Shown here piece after piece: positions 7,401 through 9,430 of a DNA stretch of 9,430 nucleotides; within the stretch, counting starts at the first letter, position 1; each line of letters starts with the position of its first letter. The translations under genes and the position numbers were made by a program. The stretch is taken from assembly GCA_003230435.1 (NCBI GenBank), contig QIDW01000138.1:1-9430 (forward strand), given 5' to 3'. The stretch is from Acidimicrobiia bacterium (GTDB taxonomy: Bacteria; Actinomycetota; Acidimicrobiia; Spongiisociales; ZC4RG35). The notes beneath the pieces are model-generated. The model did not search any database and was not told where the DNA came from. It worked only from the letters and a program-made list of their open reading frames with translations.

Positions 7401-7998
7401 ATGGCAGCAACCAAATCGGGACCAAAGCCCAAGCCTGGATCGAAGAAGGCACGGGCCGCAGAGCGGAAGCGGAAAGCACAGCGAAAGAAGTTGCTGGTCC
7501 GCGTCTCGGGGGTGGTCGGTATTGCCCTATTTGCCGGCGTGTTCTTCTTCGCCTTCTCGGAAGGCGACCAGGCGATCGGATCTACCGACACAGAGTCGTG
7601 GGACCTGCCCGCTCTGGCGGGCGACGGTCGGGTCACGCTGGCGCAATTTCAAGGCAAACCCATGGTTGCGGCTTTCTTCGCAGACTGGTGAACGGTGTGT
7701 CGCCGGGAGTTGCCCGGCTTTGCCCAGCTGTCCTTCACCATTGGTGACGATGTCAATTTTGTCGCAATGAACAATGGCAGTGGTCTTCCATTCGCCCAGC
7801 AATTGGGTATTGGTGACTGGCCCCTCGCCAGCGACATCGGGATGCAAGACGGCCGTCAGTTGGCCACCAACTTTGGAGCCCGGGGCTCGCCCACCACGGT
7901 CATCTATGAACGGCGCCGTTGTCGATGTGACATTGGGGAGGCTCACCGCCGATCAGCTCGCCCAGAAGCTCACTCAGTTCTTTGGAGTCGCTCCCTAG
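7401..7998 (+). CDS. Membrane-anchored TlpA/thioredoxin-fold protein with in-frame TGA at the active site (candidate selenoprotein)
   Basis: This is a thiol-disulfide oxidoreductase-like protein. From the ATG at 7401 (a TTG at 7395 is an alternative) the N-terminus carries 13 Lys/Arg in 30 residues. A single hydrophobic helix (about 31-52) follows, so the thioredoxin domain should lie outside the cytoplasmic membrane. The domain shows VTLAQFQGKPMVAAFFADW, then codon 97 = TGA, then TVCRRELPGF, and later the cis-Pro loop GSPTTVIY (P164). The TlpA family has W-C-x-x-C-R-x-E-L-P here, so the TGA stands exactly at the first catalytic cysteine, and a candidate bSECIS follows it. Near 7908 the frame must shift (drop one base or add two) to reach NGAVVDVTLGRLTADQLAQ and the stop at 7996; the unshifted frame ends at 8006 in unrelated sequence. 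With readthrough and frame repair the product is about 198 residues. The alternative is a decaying gene with a nonsense mutation. It converges on the sirtuin with only 4 nt between their stops. Confidence 0.75.
7689..7691 (+). other. In-frame TGA, candidate selenocysteine codon
   Basis: The TGA lies between TGG (Trp) and ACG-GTG-TGT (Thr-Val-Cys), giving a UxxC motif where TlpA/thioredoxin proteins have CxxC. Coding similarity is continuous in the same frame on both sides for about 70 codons after the TGA. TGA is also the normal stop of thiB, thiP, the SDR and the ketosynthase genes, so general reassignment is unlikely. One base change from TGT or TGC to TGA could also produce this by mutation. 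Confidence 0.6.
7702..7718 (+). promoter_or_regulatory. Candidate bacterial SECIS hairpin
   Basis: GCCGGG (7702-7707) and CCCGGC (7713-7718) form a perfect 6-bp GC stem around the loop AGTTG. There are 16 nt between the TGA and the loop, and a G is the second loop base. Bacterial SECIS elements are described as a stem-loop shortly after UGA with a small apical loop, a G among its first two bases, and about 16-37 nt from UGA to loop. SelB would bind it to deliver selenocysteyl-tRNA. Caveat: the arms also encode conserved residues (RR and PG), so pairing by chance is possible. Confidence 0.55.
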
Positions 7999-8002
7999 GC
8001 CA

Positions 8003-8770
8003 CTAGCCCAGGATCAGATCGACGAGGTCGGGCAGGACATCTCCGATTCCGGCGTCGATCTTCACCGCGGCGAGGTGGTCGATGTCTGTATCGCCTTTGT
8101 TGATGACGACGATGGGTTTTAGTTGACTCGCCGCCCGCATGACAACGTCGGCTGCCGGCCACACCGACACTGTCGACCCCACGACCAGAATTGCATCGGA
8201 GATGGCCAAAAACACGTTGGCCTTGCGGACCTCGTCCTCGGGGAGCATCTCGCCAAACATGATGGTGTCCGTCTTGATCATCCCGGCGCAGACCGGACAG
8301 TGGGGGTCCTCGTCTCCGGCTTCAACCCATTCGAGCACGGTTTCGGTCGGCCATCTGCTGTCGCACGACATGCAGTGGGCGTTGCGGACGTTGCCGTGCA
8401 GTTCAGCCACGAAGTCGTCTTCAAGACCTGACTTGTGGTGGAGACCGTCGACATTCTGCGTGACGACTCCGGCGAGACGTCCTTGTTCTCGTAGCCGAGC
8501 GATTGCCTGGTGGCCACGATTGGGCTCGACCGTTGATCGCGCTCCCCATAGCTCGCCGTCGATATTCATACGCCATCCCCGGACACGGAGGTCTCGTTTC
8601 TCGCGGTAGCGGTCGATGTTGAAGTCATCGGGATCGACCCTTGTCCATAGGCCATCTGGGCCGCGGAAGTCCGGAATCCCGGATTCGGTGCTGAGACCGG
8701 CGCCACTGAAGACAAGGATCTGCTCCGCGGGTCGGAGCACTTGGGCCGCATCGTTGAAAAGATCGGGCAT
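8003..8770 (-). CDS. Sir2 family NAD-dependent protein deacylase (sirtuin)
   Basis: This cytoplasmic enzyme removes acyl groups from protein lysines while consuming NAD and releasing nicotinamide and O-acyl-ADP-ribose. The ATG at 8770 is chosen because AGGTGG lies just upstream; a GTG at 8776 would add two residues but overlaps that site. The 255-residue product is of normal bacterial length. Motifs in order: GAGLSTESGIPDFRG (23-37) for NAD binding, TQNVDGLH (104-111), catalytic H125 in ELHGN, and four zinc cysteines C133, C136, C158 and C161 (CMSC and CPVC). FGE (172-174) and GSTVSVWPA (198-206) follow. The usual GG after the second zinc pair is AG here. The tyrosine and arginine pattern of CobB-like desuccinylases is not evident, so deacetylase activity is the simplest guess. 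It is divergent from the PLP-enzyme gene with 35 bases between their starts, which may share regulation. Confidence 0.93.
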   Translation of the reverse strand: MPDLFNDAAQVLRPAEQILVFSGAGLSTESGIPDFRGPDGLWTRVDPDDFNIDRYREKRDLRVRGWRMNIDGELWGARSTVEPNRGHQAIARLREQGRLAGVVTQNVDGLHHKSGLEDDFVAELHGNVRNAHCMSCDSRWPTETVLEWVEAGDEDPHCPVCAGMIKTDTIMFGEMLPEDEVRKANVFLAISDAILVVGSTVSVWPAADVVMRAASQLKPIVVINKGDTDIDHLAAVKIDAGIGDVLPDLVDLILG

Positions 8771-8805
8771 GACCACCTGTTTAGCTGTTCTCTAGGCTCA
8801 GGGTC

Positions 8806-9430
8806 ATGCCTGACGACCCCCTGCCAGTCAAGCCCGATGAAACTTCTGTCAGTCTCGGTCACCAGAGGGACGACCATCTCGGGTCGCTCAAGGTACCCAT
8901 CTACGAGACATCGGCCTTCGTCTTCAAGACCGCGGAAGAGGGCAAGCGCTTCTTCGAAGTGGCATACGGTCTCGATGAGATCAAGGAGGGCGAGGAGCTC
9001 GGTTACATCTACAGCCGGCTCGACAACCCGAATCTTCGGGTGGTAGAGGCCCGTCTGGCCGTTTGGGAGGGCGCTGACGACGCTCTCGTCTTCAACAGCG
9101 GGATGGCGGCGATCAACACGGTGTTCCTGACCTATTTGAGACCAGGCGACCTGGTCCTCTATTCGACCCCGGTCTATGGAGGAACCGCCAAGATCCTCGA
9201 GAGTCTGTTCACCGAGCTGGGAGTCATCACCAGGGCCTTTCGGTCGGACGCAAACGAGAAGGACCTCGGCGAGCTGATAGGGGATGGCTCGTTGACCATG
9301 GTGTACGTCGAGACTCCGGCCAACCCGACCAACGACCTTTTCGACATAGCCTTGGCGGGCCGAGTAGCTCATGGCCACGGCGCCCGGCTGGTCGTCGACA
9401 ACACATTTTTGAGCCCGGTGTGGCAGAGGC
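8806..9430 (+). CDS. Cys/Met metabolism PLP-dependent enzyme (methionine gamma-lyase-like), cut by window end
   Basis: This is the N-terminal 208 residues of a fold-type I pyridoxal-phosphate enzyme of the cystathionine gamma-synthase / methionine gamma-lyase family. The ATG at 8806 gives MPDDPLPVKPDETSVSLGHQ, with AGGG very close upstream. Visible family motifs are LKVPIYETSAFVF, YIYSRLDNPN (phosphate and substrate contacts across the dimer) and FNSGMAAINT. VYGGT, VYVETPANPTN and VDNTFLSP follow; the Asp of the last pairs with the PLP pyridine nitrogen. The Schiff-base lysine lies beyond the window. An insert-like stretch, EVAYGLDEIKEGEELG, precedes the YSR motif. The ETPANPTN wording leans towards methionine gamma-lyase, which releases methanethiol, ammonia and 2-oxobutyrate. 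Cystathionine gamma-lyase or gamma-synthase and O-acetylhomoserine sulfhydrylase cannot be excluded without the C-terminal half. Confidence 0.88.
   Translation, partial: MPDDPLPVKPDETSVSLGHQRDDHLGSLKVPIYETSAFVFKTAEEGKRFFEVAYGLDEIKEGEELGYIYSRLDNPNLRVVEARLAVWEGADDALVFNSGMAAINTVFLTYLRPGDLVLYSTPVYGGTAKILESLFTELGVITRAFRSDANEKDLGELIGDGSLTMVYVETPANPTNDLFDIALAGRVAHGHGARLVVDNTFLSPVWQR

Noticed and set aside
7307..7636. N-terminal extension of the acyl-CoA dehydrogenase frame
   Set aside because: It is antisense to the TlpA-like gene and has no family similarity. MSGFKPRLDDINF at 7306 matches the expected N-terminus.
7689..7691. TGA read as tryptophan (altered genetic code)
   Set aside because: TGA ends thiB, thiP, the SDR and the ketosynthase at family-typical C-termini, and the replaced residue is a conserved Cys, not Trp.
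7911..8006. Unshifted C-terminal reading of the TlpA-like gene to the stop at 8006
   Set aside because: That tail is rich in Arg and His with no thioredoxin similarity and overlaps the sirtuin stop. The shifted frame gives a normal family C-terminus ending at 7998.
8566..9378. Minus-strand open frame of 270 codons
   Set aside because: It covers the start of the sirtuin in another frame and runs antisense to the PLP enzyme, whose plus-strand translation shows YSRLDNPN, FNSGMAAINT and VDNTF.
1..9430. CRISPR array, insertion sequence, tRNA or rRNA
   Set aside because: Reading both strands I saw no regularly spaced direct repeats, no transposase motifs and no tRNA or rRNA signature sequence.

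Overview
This is a GC-rich bacterial window with tightly packed genes. TGATG and GTGA stop/start overlaps, a lipoprotein signal ending in SAC, and a mixed set of fatty-acid and redox genes suggest a high-GC actinobacterium, possibly an uncultured Acidimicrobiia-like lineage. The taxonomic guess is inference only; no rRNA or marker gene is present.

Layout. Positions 1-98 hold two hairpins and no recognisable gene. Positions 99-3360 (minus strand) are a thiamine (or thiamine-phosphate) ABC importer operon in the order thiB-thiP-thiQ. It is preceded by a TPP riboswitch (about 3394-3484) and a possible -10 box, and followed by a terminator-like hairpin. thiB and thiP are each out of frame at one point as sequenced: thiB lacks about 16 bases and thiP has a +1/-2 lesion. 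A perfect 25-bp inverted repeat (3502-3558) separates this operon from the next. Positions 3558-7306 (minus strand) hold a second operon: an acyl-CoA dehydrogenase of about 594 residues, an SDR oxidoreductase and a FabF-type ketosynthase, all probably acting on acyl thioesters. From 7401 a plus-strand gene diverges from it, encoding a membrane-anchored TlpA/thioredoxin-fold protein. It converges on a minus-strand sirtuin (8003-8770). A plus-strand Cys/Met-metabolism PLP enzyme diverges from the sirtuin and runs off the window end (8806 onward).

The most notable point is in the TlpA-like gene. The first cysteine of its active-site CxxC motif is replaced by an in-frame TGA (7689-7691), and homology continues in the same frame after it, giving W-[TGA]-T-V-C-R-R-E-L-P. 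A perfect 6-bp GC hairpin with a 5-nt loop follows, with 16 nt between the TGA and the loop and a G at the second loop position. This fits the bacterial SECIS description, so I propose an extracytoplasmic selenocysteine-containing (UxxC) thiol oxidoreductase. TGA is used as a normal stop by four other genes here, so a reassigned code is unlikely. The caveat is a frameshift near 7908 in the same gene. With the thiB and thiP lesions that makes three frame disruptions in the window, so gene decay or sequence error must be excluded.
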